From Cyanidiococcus yangmingshanensis (lineage: Eukaryota; Rhodophyta; Bangiophyceae; Cyanidiales; Cyanidiaceae), in NCBI GenBank assembly GCA_013995675.1, contig VWRR01000019.1, positions 293,150 to 357,149 on the forward strand: 64,000 nt of DNA, read 5' to 3'. A model generated the notes under the pieces. The model was not told the origin of the DNA. It worked only from the letters and a program-made list of their open reading frames with translations, and did no database searches. Shown piece after piece: positions 11,936 to 24,039 of the stretch. The position numbers and the translations under genes were made by a program. Within the stretch, counting starts at the first letter, position 1; each line of letters begins with the position of its first letter.

Positions 11936-14900
11936 ATGAGTACAGCACCTTCTCGTGACGACGAGACAGAGCTGCCTTCATCATCGGCACAGCAGGGTGA
12001 CACGGTTGAGGAGCGCGACCTGTCCCCTGCAGACCTCGAGCCACGGGGGGACACCCCTGAGAAGCATACCAGCTCATCAGCAAACGGTACGGATGATGAT
12101 GATGATGATGATTTCAGGGAGCAGGCACTGACCGCTGGGAAGACAGCGTCCATGGCAGCAACGGCTGCGCAAAGTAGACGGCCATGGCGACGCATCGACC
12201 AAGAAGATGCCGAATCCATAGCCTCCAGCACCGATGTACCGAGTGCCTCCACGAGAAAAACAGAAGAGGCAGACAGCTTGCTTCATGACGCAAAGAGCGA
12301 TGTGAACGAGTCGAGTGCACCGCCAGAGACATTGGCAAACAATGTCGAGAAGGACTGCTTCCATCGGGGACCAGTTATCGACATCGATCGCTAGAGACGC
12401 TCCTGATGCTGGCATCCGTCAGCGGAAACGTAATCGAGCAAGTCCTGAACTTGCCGAAGGCGATATTGAACTCTTGAGAGAGGCAGGTGTCACCATTCCA
12501 GAGCGACACGTGCGCTCCGATGGAGGACGTCGTCGTCGACGAAGACTTCGCCAAGCTGCTGACCTAGAGTCCGCTTCCGAGGAGGCATCACGAGAGGGGA
12601 CTCCTCTGACGCTCCCAACAGACGTGCTCCAAGATGAACTCGGTACTGAGCCTGGGACAGCATCCGCACCACAAGGCGCCGATGATGCTGAAGCGGCATC
12701 ACTGCAATCGGCAGAGGAGTCGGTTGTCAGTGAAGATGAGGATGACGACTGTTGACGATGATTTGGAAGACTTTATTGATTACGGGGATGGAGAAGCTGG
12801 TCGTCGGCGTCGGCGTCTGGCTCGCCAACGAGCACGTGCTGTCCTGAAAGCGTCGCGCTCGGGGAGGTCAGCTGCTGGCGTCGACACCTACGCGGTGACG
12901 ATCTTGCGAGAGTTGTTCGGAGACCCCGAGGCGCTCTCCGACTATTGTGGAGAGCCGCTCCTCTATCATGGTGATCCCGAACAGATTCGCTCTTGGCTAC
13001 ACAACCTAGGCATTGACGAGCCAAGCGAGGTAGAACAAGCGCTCTCGCTGGACACCTGGCCAGCCGAGGCGCCCCCTGAAACCAGCTCGACTCCTGATCA
13101 GGACCAAGATGGCTCGAAGACGACTCGCTCGCCTGTCCTGTCGGTTGAGCAGTCCGAGATGTTGGCAGAACTGTATGCAACGACTCGCGATGATGCCATT
13201 CGAGCGCTAGATATACCGGAATACACCCAATTGTATCACTTGGGAAGCGATCAGACAGGACGCCCACTACCTCGTGAGATCATGGACGACAGCGATATTC
13301 GCTACGAGGCGGAATGGATTGTGACGAATGGTTTGGCAGACCTTCGTCGTTCATCCGAGACCCTTGCATCGGAGACAGCGCTTGTCGATCAGGTCGCGTA
13401 TCTGTTGCGGTTTCTGCATCTGGAGCATCTCGATGTTGCGCACATTGCCATGTATCGACGAGAGTATCTGGAACCAGACTTGCTGACGCCACTTGATGCA
13501 AGCAACATCGATGGACAACGGAAGCCGGTATTGGAGACACCAGCTCATTTCGTTGGTGATTGGACTCGTCTCTGGCGAGCGCTTGAATGGGATCGGCGAT
13601 ACTTCCAATTCCTTCAACAGAAACGACGGCTCATGGACTGGTACGAGGAGCACGAGGAGCAGGAGTTGTTCATGTTGGCCTCGGGGGCCTTTCGGCGAGA
13701 GATGCTTCTTGATGTAGACAAGTACGCTCGACTGCGTCATCAGCTCTCTCGGATGGAATCCAACAAGCACGACGAGGACGCTGCTAACCTCGATTCGCAT
13801 CGGGGCTCGGTTACAAACGAGTTGGTGAGCTCGGATGCCGAAGATGCTGTTCCGCAGCGTTCTGAACAGGACCATGAGCATCATCCCGCCGTCATTCATA
13901 ACCACGGAACAATGGCGATGCAGCATCCGATGCAGGCGACGACTTTACCCGACCATGCTCATGAGCATGCGCATGCGTCACCAGGTCGTTTCGAGGTTGG
14001 AGCAACCGTTGTTGATACGTCGTCGTCGTCGTCGATGCTGCTGAGGCCGCCACAACCATCATCATCACCAACCTCCGACTCGTCTCAGAGATTCCCCAAG
14101 TCGTCTAGGGCGAACGCCAACGGAACAACTGCGCAAGCAAGGCACTTGGTGTCGACCGGATCCCGAAGCAGCGGATACTGCGTCTCGACTCGAGCAGGAG
14201 TCGCATCGGCATCGTCCTGGAGTGTGTCGTCCTTCGCGACGGGACCCACTCCATATAGCCATGGCCTGGGTCAGAGCCCATCAGATTGATGTTGAAGCAC
14301 TCTATGGTCTTCGTTGCGCGGACCTGGCGGCCAATGTTCTCTCTGGTGGCAGTCGAGTCGTAGAGCCTTCAGATCAGCCGAACAAACGCACGTTAGACCA
14401 GTTGCTTGAACAGTGGCAGCGTGCTCGTCCCGAGACAGCGCACCATGGCGAACGTCCGCTGTTCTACATCCGACAGGTCGCTGGAGCACTCTATGCAGCT
14501 CATCCACGTCTTCGGCATTTCGTCCGGACCAAACTGCGCGATAGGGCACGGCTTGAAGTACAACCGAGTTCACGGGCGCTCCAAGACCTGGACGTATTGG
14601 ACCCGCTTCGTCCGTACTGTGCGGTGCGCGACCTCTCCGTAGCCACGTTACAGCCAACCGAAATGGCCCTGTTTATGCACGCGGAACGACTTGGCCTGGT
14701 TGAACGGATGCAATGCACATTGCCAGCAGCAGACTGGGCCGAACTCGAATCCATTCTAGAACGAGCCCTTTTGAGCGATAAGCTCTTTGAGTCGGCCCAA
14801 CAGTGGAATGCAGCACGCAAAGCGATGCTTACGGAGCAGCTCATGGCCGTGTGGCTGGTGCCACCGCTGCTCGATGAACTCTTGTCGAGTCTTCGCGAGG

Positions 14901-17900
14901 AGGCACGCGCCTCGCTCTGTATGGCAGGCCACGGTCGCTTTCGAACGTCAGTTGGTCATTGGCGGTGCCGGCTGGGGTCATGACCAACCGTTGCCGCATC
15001 GGGATCGTCAGGGAGTTTTGGCAGAGACTGCAGCTGGACTTGTCCTGGCGTTTGTGGTCACCGACCAGGTCCAAGGCGCTGGCCCGGAAAGCATTCCTCG
15101 CTCGTCTTCGGATCGAATCAGGTCGGGACGTTGGGTATTTGGAGTCGCCCTCGACGCCTACGGACAAGTTCTCGATGCCATTCGACTCGGGGGTCAAGGC
15201 TGGCTATCCAATGATGAGCGCCTGCTCTGGCAGCGGACAACCCTGGGCTCGAGTGTCGCTCACGGAGACAGCGCGACTGCGGATGGTCGTGGCGACGCTT
15301 CGGTCTCGACGAAAGCATTGCAGCGCGCTCCGTTGCCGTCCACCGTTCGGGATACGCTGGAACGCTTTCTTCGACGACATTCACGGCGGGACTGTGTTGT
15401 TGTTGGCGTCGGTAGCGGCAGCAGTATTGGGGTCAATGCAGCCAGTCTCTGCCTGTACGACCATCTGCGAGATCTGGAGCGTCGCTTGCGCTCCAACGAG
15501 GCCGCAGTCGACGCATCTACAGGCAGGGTACGCAGACCGCTCGAAGCGCTCGTGCGTCGACTCGACGATGATGTGGCTCGACTGTACGCCAAGACCAAGG
15601 CCGTTCGAGCACCTTTGGGTGGTCCTGTCCCCCCAGCATGTGACGTTATGTCCGTTGCGAATAGCCATTGGTCTAGCGCGATTGTGTCAGGAGCCGCTCG
15701 CTGTCTACGCAACCATCGCTAGCGAGCCTGCGCTCGGTGCACTCCTGCGACTCCAGGAACGTCAGCGACAAAAGTCGCTCGGATCATTTGACTCGACGGT
15801 GTCTTCGATGAGCCCGGACGCAGCCGCAGAGGCCTCCTCCTACGAGCATTCCGTGCCACGAGGAAGCGCGGCATATGACCTTGATGTGGATGGTATGTTA
15901 ACCGAGCCAAGCGACCGTCTGGTCGCTGTAGAACGAGCGCTTCGCCACGCGATAGCGAGTGTCGGACTCGATCCTGAACTTGCTGCTTCGTTACAGTCCA
16001 TCTTCGCCCAATGATGCATTTTGCTCCGGGAATGGGTATTCGTAAGGCGTCGGTATTCTTCGCCATTCTTGGAAAGCAATACGGAAGCGGCCCGAATGGG
16101 CTCGTGCCGGTCGCTCTCGCGCCAAGCAGTACAACGCAGTGGTGCAGTGACCCCTCGGGTAGCGGAGTCGTTGCTCGCCTTTCTCCGTATTCGTGATGCT
16201 ACTCGGGAGCGTCCGCTAGCGAGTGTATCGCCGGCCGAACGAGCTCAGGAAGCAGTTGGCGTTGCGAAAGCGGCGGGCTTGGGTTTCAGACGGACTCGGC
16301 CTGGAGACCACTCGGACGACACGCGCATTCATCCAGCAGACGAAGCATTGGCCACCAAGATTGCACTCGAGTCGCTTCGGGAGCGCGACCCAGCCTACTG
16401 GGATGCAAAACGAGTGGCATCAACACCAGCGTCTGTGTTGGTGCTCCATCTGCTAGAGCATCCGGAAGCCATGGATGAACTCGACTTGCCTGGGTATGCA
16501 ACCTATCTGGAACAGGCTGGTCATGGACGTAAGCGCCATACGCTCTTTTTGATCGAGTGTGAGTTTCATCATCCGTTTGCCGACTGGCGCCAGGTGCGGG
16601 TGTCGCTTCAGGACAAGGCGCTCTTCTATGCTTGTACCGGCTTGGACGAACGTCTTTTTGGCTACGGTACTCGCGTTCATGCCTACGATGGCCGAGCAGT
16701 TCAGCGTGGAACGGCATGGCATTGTCGTCTTGTGGCCACTGGCGTCTCTGGGGCGAGCGATGTCCTCCCCGGACGCATAGAGTCCACTCAAATAGCCGCA
16801 GTGTGGCAGCAGATCCAGAAGCAGACAAGGGCGACGTCGCTGCTGCCGACATCGCTGCGACCGGGAACAAGTAACGACCCTGGTGCTCCGTCTGTGAGTG
16901 CGTCCGTTCTTGCGTCAGAGACAGTACTGCCGCTGCGCGTTCAAGCGGTCAGTGGCGAAACTCTCCAAGTGCAGCTCATGCCGTTGGAACCATTACCACC
17001 AGACCTGGCAGCCGTTGCAACGCAGGTCTCGCAGATGCCTTTTCGGGTGCCGTTGGTTGCGCCAACGGAGCCAGCAGCAGCGACGACGACGACGACATCC
17101 ACAACAACGAGTGCAGCGAGTGTTCAGTCCAGACAAGCACTCGTCCTGCAGCGCGCGACGAGTCTTCTCCCGACGAGTCTGCTTCGGCATCCTTCGTATC
17201 GCCCTATCAGCGGTCGGCAGGCCGTTGCAGAACTCGCCACAGCACCACCCGGAGCGGTGTGTTTTCGGCCGTCCTCGCGACAACCGCAGGCACTCTGTGC
17301 CTCTTTCAAAATTCATGAGCAGGCACCGATCGTTCATCTTGATTTAGAGGTGGAACAAGTTCTCGATGGAACGACCGCAGCAGCTGCTGGTGCTCGTGTA
17401 CCGTTGGCGACGGAGCAGCCACGGCATTGGCGTCTTCGTCTCGGTACGGAGTTGTACGACGACCTCGATGAGGTCCTCGCTCGCTACATTGAACCGGTGG
17501 TGCAGCATGCCCTCGAAGCGACCCAACATCCCAAGTTTGTGCTCAACAACAACAACAACAACAACGAACAAGGAGATGAGGCCCTCCAGACATTGCTTCG
17601 GCAGGAGAAAGCTGCCTCTCCGAGCGGCATTCCCTATCGACTTGCGTTCAGTCGACAGCGACCCGCACATTTGGTGTTTGCCTACCTACCAGGACGGTCG
17701 ACCGTGTTCTACGAACCGATTACCTTGACTCCATCAGGATATCGTTTGCGAGATCAGTTGTTCTCGTCGCTCAACAGTTTGATCAATTGGTTCAAACGCA
17801 ACTGGCAGAGACTGTTGCATACGAATCGAGCAGGTCAACCCGAACGTGCCTGTTCCGACCAGCACCATGTTCGCAACGATGACGGAGCAAGGACTGGACC

Positions 17901-17919
17901 CACTTTGGAACAAGGCTGA
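11936..17919 (+). CDS. SPT6: Transcription elongation factor SPT6, about seven frame changes
   Basis: SPT6 is a histone chaperone travelling with RNA polymerase II. Domains in order: acidic, low-complexity N-terminus from the ATG at 11936 (Asp run near 12090-12111); QRKRNRASPELAEGDIELL near 12425; DLEDFIDYGDG near 12770; helical core with DSDIRYEAEWIVTNGLADL near 13290 and YRREYLEPDLL near 13460; a tex-like part with LFESAQQWNAARKAML near 14785; a YqgF-like fold (VFGVALDAYGQVLDAIRLGG near 15140); a helix-hairpin-helix (FAPGMGIRKASVFFAIL near 16020); the DLD domain (LDLPGYATYLEQAGHGRKRH near 16480); S1; and tandem SH2 (RHPSYRPISGRQAVAEL near 17187, YDDLDEVLARYIEP near 17455). Frame changes fall near 12390, at the TT of 12752-12753, near 14250, 14940, 15640, 16010 and 16100. 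Homology is gap-free across several of them. The acidic-to-core join at 12752 is exact. The frame open to 18103 (DPLWNKADTGADR) may be a further C-terminal piece. Confidence 0.9.
17545..17565. repeat. (AAC)7 run in SPT6
   Basis: Seven AAC triplets encode a polyasparagine run between the two SH2 lobes of SPT6. Such codon runs (Ser, Asp, Asn, Thr, Ala) recur in the genes of this window. Confidence 0.85.
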
Positions 17920-18234
17920 CACAGGCGCGGATCGAACAGCACCTCTGGACAGTGGGATGACCTCGCGACCTGGTGGTGCTGAAGAAGCACTGGGTATCTC
18001 GAGCGCGTCGTCTCTGGCGCAGTTGGCCCAACGAGCACTCGAACGTTCCGGAACAGGCGCTGGAGTGATATCACGAGCACAGCGCCCGACCAAGTGGCCT
18101 TGACAAACAAACACCAATAGCACCCAAACTAGGTCGCGTTGGTCCAGACCGAGGGTTCTCTCTCTCGATACCGTCGCGGAGGAGCAGCGCGAGCGCTTCA
18201 TTTTGGTGGAGCGGTCACCTTGGGCAACCGCACC

Positions 18235-18474
18235 ATGTCGTCCTCGTGTCGGGAGCTCTTTGAGCGCATGGTTCGCTGTCTTTCGGACTCGGAGTGTGTG
18301 CGCTTGCACCCTGATCCAACTCGAGCGTTGAGTGAGTGTGCTCGGCGAGACTCGACGGGCGTCTCGGAGACGTGTCGCGGGACTGTGGAAGCGTACGCGG
18401 CCTGTCGACGGGCTCAGATTGACCCGGCTCGTCGGATTATGGGTAACCCAGCGGCTCGAATCAAACAGGAGTAA
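18235..18474 (+). CDS. COA5: Cytochrome c oxidase assembly factor COA5/PET191
   Basis: Small twin-CX9C protein of the mitochondrial intermembrane space needed to assemble complex IV. Start chosen at the ATG at 18235 (MSSSCRELFERMVRCL), giving 79 residues, close to the family's 70-110; the frame is open further up to 18139 but that part does not look conserved. Seen: CRELFERMVRCL, SECV, then ECARR, a second Cys pair around SETCRGTVEAYAACRRAQ, and the family ending DPARRIMGNPA (equivalent of the DxRxRFRGN box). The stop lies 14 bp from the convergent end of NOG1. Frame intact. Import through the MIA40 relay is expected from the cysteine pattern. Confidence 0.85.
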   Translation: MSSSCRELFERMVRCLSDSECVRLHPDPTRALSECARRDSTGVSETCRGTVEAYAACRRAQIDPARRIMGNPAARIKQE

Positions 18475-18487
18475 AGAGCGGATCGTT

Positions 18488-20449
18488 TTAGCGATGGTGG
18501 CGAGTTCCGAGACTCATCTTACCCGCGAAAAGGTGCCTCGGTTTGCGGGTACCGATGAAACGATCAGACTCGCCTTGACGGTGTTCGCGTCCACCGAACG
18601 CTCGTCGCAGGGTTCGTTGGATCAGTTTCTGGGCGTGACGAGCTTGGACTGCATCCTTGAGTCCCGCGGGAACGAGTTGCTGGCCCAGTGTCGGATGAGG
18701 TCGATGGCCAAGTACAGGCAGCGCCGTATGCCGTGGGCGCTTGGTATTCGCTGCGACGGGCCGGTTCCATGGTCGTGCTGTATTGGCGATCGAGGAGTCT
18801 TTGGTCTTGGTTGACTTGCGAATGCCAAGACGTGCTCGTCGAGAGAGTTTGGGCCGAAGCGTTCGCTCACGAGCGGCATGCTGTTGGCGACGATGTCGTT
18901 GCTGGCGAGCCTGTTCGCGAACGAGCTGCACCTCCGCGTCGACCAAGGCATCCTCTAGCGGACTCGTATCGAGGGGTGTTCCCGATGTCGCATTCGAGGT
19001 GGTTTCACGAACCATTTCTTCCTGTTCGAGAGCAAGCAGACGCTCCTGAATGTCTGGGTCGATAAAGTCTGCGATGTTTTTGCCATCGACAATCTCCGGG
19101 ATGAAATCGTAACGCCATTCGGGCTCGGCTAGGTCGTAGTGTTTGCGCCAATCCATGGAGTAGACACCAGCGCCTCCGAGCTCTCGCTCTCGATCCCGCT
19201 CAGTTTGTCGAGTCATTCGAAGTGCTTCCGTGGGCGTTTCAGGTGCTGTCGAGCCATCTCCGTTGATGCTGGGAGCACCCAGGAGCGCTGCTTGACGGCT
19301 TCGCTGAACTGACTCGGGAATCTGCGGCTGACGTGCTGAGGTTGGTTCAGCGACATGCAGGCGGTGAAGCATTGCATCGCTCTGACGACTGGAGACTTTG
19401 TTGGCAACACGCAATGCTAAAAGCCGTTCACAAGCGCGGTTTCGGACAGCAAACACGCTGGCATAACCGTCCTGGCCCATGGTGGAGGTGGTCATGATCT
19501 CAGCACCCAAGTCCTTGGCCGTTTGCTCAATCTCTGCCCAGGTCGATGGCTCGAGAGACTCCTCCCAACCGAGATCAGTCTTATTACAGACGAGAAGGAG
19601 GGGCTTTTTGGAGAATAACGGTTGTAACGAGCGCAACAAAGCCAGCTGCTGAGTGATCGGAAAGCCACAGGTCTCTGAGGGATCCATAAAGAAAAGGATC
19701 GCTGCCTCGAGATGGGCCAATGCCGTAATAGACTGCATCTCGATGGTGTTGCGTTCGTCCTAGCGCGTGATCCAACAGGCCAGGCGTGTCGATCACCTGC
19801 CAACGCAGATACTGATAGTCCATATGGCCAACGAAAAGCGATTTGGTGGTAAAGGCGTATGGTTGCACATCGACATCAGCCTTCGTGATGCAGTTCAGGA
19901 ACGAGGACTTGCCCACATTCGGGTAGCCGGCAATCAGCAGGGTTCTCGTAGCCGGGTCGATACTAGGCAGCCGGGCCATGTGTTGCCGTACTTGCTCCAG
20001 ATAGGCCAAAGCAGGACGCAAGTGCTTCACTGTGGTACACATTCGACCCAGCGCTGCTCGTTTAGACATTTCGCTCGATACAACGAGTCCGCATACTTGA
20101 GCTGACGGACGTGGTCGCGCGCGAAACTATCAATAAGGCTGCGAATTCGGCTGACCTGTCCCAAGGCTAGCTTATAATGATCCCGATCATAAAGCACATT
20201 CAATAGATCCGCATAAAAAGGTTCGAGTTCCTCGAGAATTGGAAAATCGCTCAAAACCCGAGAGAGTCGCTCGTGAAAGCAGGACTGAGCGTAGCGCACC
20301 TTGCGCATGTAAAACGTCCTGATCCGAGTGATCGGATAGCCCGGATGTACCACTGTCGGCGTCTTGCGTTGCGTTTGTGACAGTACAATGTCGATGAGGT
20401 CAAGTGCCTCTGGCACTTGTTGGATATGTTTCAGCCCGCCGATGACCAT
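18488..20449 (-). CDS. NOG1: Nucleolar GTP-binding protein 1, 60S ribosome biogenesis GTPase, two frame changes
   Basis: NOG1 binds pre-60S particles in nucleolus and cytoplasm. Start chosen at the ATG at 20447-20449 ([20 protein letters not shown]). Piece 1 to about 20061 has [20 protein letters not shown] and [15 protein letters not shown]. Piece 2 has SKRAALGRM, the P-loop GYPNVGKSS, the switch stretch [20 protein letters not shown] and DTPG. Piece 3 from about 19759 has [23 protein letters not shown] (G4), the conserved [20 protein letters not shown] and the typical basic end with [18 protein letters not shown]. The first change is an A run one base short (TTT on + strand at 20061-20063; with AAAA the family LKRAALGRM is restored). 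The second is an extra base in CC at 19759-19760, after which [12 protein letters not shown] continues. Both sit in homopolymers. Confidence 0.93.
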
Positions 20450-21995
20450 GGTTGCAGAACGACGACGCAGTCTTCCGTCGTCCAAAATCAACCCAGGTTT
20501 ATATCGCACCTACTTTACCAGCCAGAGCAACGCAATCACTTTAGCGGTGTAATGACGAGTCGATGGTTACGAAGTCCGTCTGCACAAGACGCTGCGCGAT
20601 CACAGACAACTCCAGGCAAACTCGTTGGGTACCGAGCGAGCGCGACGACGACGGCCGGCAGGTGCCGCGACGCCTGTGGCCAGCGCGTTCAGGTGTTAGC
20701 CTTCGTTTCAGAGACGGGTTGCTTCGATATATATGTAGGGGTTGAAGGAAAGAATCGATTCGGAATGGATGGACTACAAGTTTGGGTATACGAAACTGGA
20801 GTCTGGGACGAGAGACAGACGGTGACGAGGCGTGCGAGGCAGGGGTTGTTCTAGCCTTGAGGGTTTCATTGTCCGTTCGTACCGTCCACCTCAATCATAT
20901 ATATTTCGTAGTGATGAGTTGATTCTTCTTGATTGGTACAGGGGCTGGAAACATTGACGGACCAGGTGAGCGTCGCTAACCTGCAGAGGCGAGTCGAGCG
21001 CTGGGGCTCGCGGTCGAGCAGCGGTCGTCTCGAATGGCGTTGAACGGAACGTGCCTCAAGTGGTTCGAGCTGCATGGTTTGCAGGTTCCCTTCTCTATAG
21101 TTAGAAGTCATGTTCTTTCGAGTGGCATCTCGGGGAGCAGAGTCCACACAACGCGCACCATTCGAAAACGTTTCGATGTTGACGTGTCCGTGGCACTGGC
21201 GCAGCGACGGGATGCTGGAGGCGAGTCAATGTTGCGCTGCGTTTGGTGCTTGGCTCAAGAATCACGGACGCATGCTGCCCGTTTGATGGTTTTATTCGAT
21301 GAACACAAGTGACCTTGCGATCGTGCAAGCGTTGTGGGATGATCAGACCCTTCAAGGGAGCCTGTTCGGAGCGTGAGGTTCTCAAGTAGCATGTGCAGAC
21401 CTGGGAGGATTTTTGATGAAAACGATCCATTTCGGGCGATAAGATGGTGCTTGCAGGACAGTCTGTCGGGGCGTGTTCTCTTGGAAGAGCTCTAGGCGTG
21501 CTCTCGAACTCGTTTACACCTAAAGAGTGTTCGAATAGGGGCCTATGATAGAGTTAGCGCTGCCTTGTATCAGCTGGCTCGTCAAGCTCCACTCGCCAGA
21601 TGAGTAGGGCCTCTCCTGGTCCTATGCATTCCATAGATCTGAATGTCGAGCTCTGTTCGACGAAGCGTCTCCAGCGTCAAGGTTTGACTTGAAGAATAGA
21701 TTGGTCACCCGGGCCGCTGCTGACACCAAAGGACCCGCCGCTGCGTGTTGTCCAGGAGTGTGAGCGGTCGCGCTTTCCACGAAGATCCAGTCAGCACAAC
21801 CGAGTCCTCTCTCTGAATCGCCAATATCAACGCGGCGATTGATGACTAGAATAACGAGCCGCGAATTTTGCCACCGGCACTTGCCCAGCCGGCATAGAAA
21901 GTGCGTCGTCGTCGCTGGCACTCGTACCCAGTCTCAGCGGCACGTTGTCTTGGCCACACCACCGTCTCCACTGCAACAAAGCCTATATGCTTCTA
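20450..21995. other. Intergenic, nothing recognised
   Basis: 1.5 kb upstream of NOG1 and downstream of TIM13. The open frames (up to about 145 codons at 20417-20854) lack motifs and partly mirror NOG1. An AT-rich patch (CATATATATTTCG) lies near 20897. Confidence 0.4.
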
Positions 21996-22250
21996 TCATG
22001 AACGTTGTTGTCGTTCCACCATGGCTTTGCTGACAACACCCATCGCTTCAATGTACCGGTCCACACACTTGGCCAAACAGGTTTGCTCTCCAGACGTGAG
22101 ACTGGAGCTCGGCTTGGTCACACACTTTTCAAAACACTTCTCCGTGACTCGCTGCACGAGATCCTGAAAGGCTTGCCGAAGCATCTCACTTTTTACTCGA
22201 TCCTCCAGTTCTGCCCGCTGGGAGGCACTTAACTGATCGATTTTATCCAT
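21996..22250 (-). CDS. TIM13: Mitochondrial import inner membrane translocase subunit TIM13
   Basis: Small TIM chaperone that, with TIM8, ferries hydrophobic precursors across the intermembrane space. Start chosen at the ATG at 22248-22250 (MDKIDQLSASQRAELEDRVK), 84 residues, a normal length. The twin CX3C motif is CFEKC and CLAKC separated by 14 residues (VTKPSSSLTSGEQT), flanked by the helices LRQAFQDLVQRVTEK and VDRYIEAMGVVSKAMVER. The spacing and the KP..SL..SEQ pattern favour TIM13 over TIM8, 9 or 10. The frame runs upstream to 22403 through a polyvaline stretch coded by a trinucleotide repeat, which I take as non-coding. Confidence 0.9.
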   Translation of the reverse strand: MDKIDQLSASQRAELEDRVKSEMLRQAFQDLVQRVTEKCFEKCVTKPSSSLTSGEQTCLAKCVDRYIEAMGVVSKAMVERQQRS

Positions 22251-23307
22251 ATGTTGTTCGTTTGGCAGGAGAGTATCGATGCACGCGCTCACTGGCCGGT
22301 TCGGGTACGACGTCGGCCGCGTTCCAAGCGCCACCCAACGCTCGTCCACGACGACAACAACAACAACAACAACAATAAGCAGATCGTAAACATTAGCGAG
22401 CATCGATATCAGTCTGGCCCCAAACAGTCCTCAACGAGTTCATGCAAGGAGCGCTAGAGATCGATGATCTTGTTGGGGAAAAGTTCTGGTTGCATCAAAA
22501 GTTCATCTGTGGTTCCAAAGAGCATTCATCCAGATTTAGTGACACGGAATGAATGATCGATGATAGACATTGGTTCTTTTTTGGCCGACAACGATGGCAT
22601 GGATGGTCGACCCAATGCATGCACCCATGAACGGCGCTTTCCCAGCCAAGGACGGAGTCGAACGAATGACGCTATGGACAGCAACGCAGAAAATCGCATT
22701 CATTGAATCATGAGGCCTCTGTAAAAAAGACTTGTGACACGCCAGCCTAACTGCATAGAGACAAGAAGCTACCCGCTACCAGACAAGCGTCCGTGCACAC
22801 GACAGACGCTGGCAATAAACCAGACACCAGATTCGTTCTCGAACGAGCGCTGAACAAGTTCACGTGTGTGTTCGAACGACGCCCCACATTCAATCCAGAT
22901 AACTAAGCATGACGACCTCGTCGATGCGATCCAATCGTGATCGAACGTTCGACGATGCACTCACCTACAGACCTAACCATAGACTTTCCACGCCGCTTCT
23001 TTAGTCAATCCAATAACTTTGTTTGACGACGAGGATTGACGCTGTCGAAAACCGCGGATCATGCACTGTCGGATATATCGCAGGCCATGAACGGGCGCTC
23101 AATCGGTCCGGGTGGATCGGCGCGCCAAATGCGTTCGCCCAGACAGCGAATTTGGCACCCGTCGCGTACGAACCGCGTAACGGTGTCCTGAACAGTCGTT
23201 GTATTCGCTCGACGAATCGGAATCCATAGAACAGTGTCCCCTGTTCTACTTTATTGGTGGACGTGATAAGGTCTAGAGACGAGTCTCGGAAACAACGAGG
23301 TACTAGA
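22251..23307. other. Intergenic between divergent TIM13 and APS kinase genes
   Basis: A shared upstream region. It contains the (ACA)n run at 22354-22375 about 100 bp upstream of TIM13. No further gene is evident. Confidence 0.4.
22354..22375. repeat. (ACA)7 microsatellite upstream of TIM13
   Basis: A run of seven ACA/AAC triplets about 105 bp before the TIM13 start. Confidence 0.85.
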
Positions 23308-24039
23308 ATGGCTGGAGGCGCACAGGACGATAAAACTTGTGCTGAAGGAGACGTTGGCGAAACAGCGGCACCACGCAGTGCTGTCTACTGGCACGATGGG
23401 AGTGTCTCAGCAGCCGAACGGGCGTCCCTCCTCGGTCAGGTGGGTTGCACAGTCTGGTTGAGTGGTCTATCTGGAGCCGGTAAATCGACTATCGCCTGTG
23501 CTCTGGAACAGGCGTTGTTGCAGCAGGGTTACTTTGCGTATCGTCTCGACGGAGACAACATTCGTATGGGCTTGAACAAGGATCTCGGTTTCAGTGCCAC
23601 CGATCGGGCGGAGAATATTCGACGTATCGGGGAGGTGTCACGTCTCTTTGCAGACGCAGGCTGTGTATGCATCGCGGCGTTCATCTCGCCCTATGCGGCG
23701 GACCGTCGAGCGGCACGCGCCCTTCATGCCGCCAGTGGGCTCCCGTTCATCGAGGTCTACGTGCGATGTCCCCTGGCAGTCGCAGAAGAGCGTGATCCCA
23801 AGGGTCTCTACAAGAAAGCCCGAGCAGGTGTCATCCGTGGATTTACTGGTATTGACGACCCGTACGAGGAACCGGAACAACCCGAGGTCATCTTGGATAC
23901 GGATCAACACTCGGTCGCTGAATGTGTGAATTGTCTGCTGGATGCGCTTCGGAAAGCCGGCGTGATTGAGACTCCAGCGCAGAGAGTTTGTGCAGGGTGT
24001 GCAAAAGGTCGGGATGAATTTCGACATCGGTTAAACTAA
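23308..24039 (+). CDS. Adenylylsulfate (APS) kinase
   Basis: Phosphorylates adenosine 5'-phosphosulfate to PAPS for sulfation reactions (EC 2.7.1.25). Start chosen at the ATG at 23308, giving 243 residues. About 25 residues come before the conserved VYWHDGSVSAAERASLLGQ, too few for certain targeting. Seen: P-loop GLSGAGKS at about residues 53-60, RLDGDNIRMGLNKDLGFSATDRAENIRRIGEV (substrate binding), AFISPYAADRRAAR with the conserved Ser, EVYVRCPL, DPKGLYKKARAGVIRGFTGIDDPYE lid, then PEVILDTD. The length exceeds the bacterial CysC (about 200) by a short Cys-containing tail. There is no ATP sulfurylase domain, so this is the stand-alone form. The frame is intact. Confidence 0.95.
   Translation: MAGGAQDDKTCAEGDVGETAAPRSAVYWHDGSVSAAERASLLGQVGCTVWLSGLSGAGKSTIACALEQALLQQGYFAYRLDGDNIRMGLNKDLGFSATDRAENIRRIGEVSRLFADAGCVCIAAFISPYAADRRAARALHAASGLPFIEVYVRCPLAVAEERDPKGLYKKARAGVIRGFTGIDDPYEEPEQPEVILDTDQHSVAECVNCLLDALRKAGVIETPAQRVCAGCAKGRDEFRHRLN

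Noticed and set aside
7883-12755. Euplotes-like +1 frameshifting at stop codons
   Set aside because: Two changes coincide with stops (7883 TAG, 12753 TGA), but others (8199, 20061, 33968) occur well away from stops and one needs an added base, so no common slippery stop motif exists.
12315-15722. Overlapping frames in SPT6 as separate small genes
   Set aside because: Each covers a different consecutive part of SPT6 in the right order, so they are one gene with frame changes.
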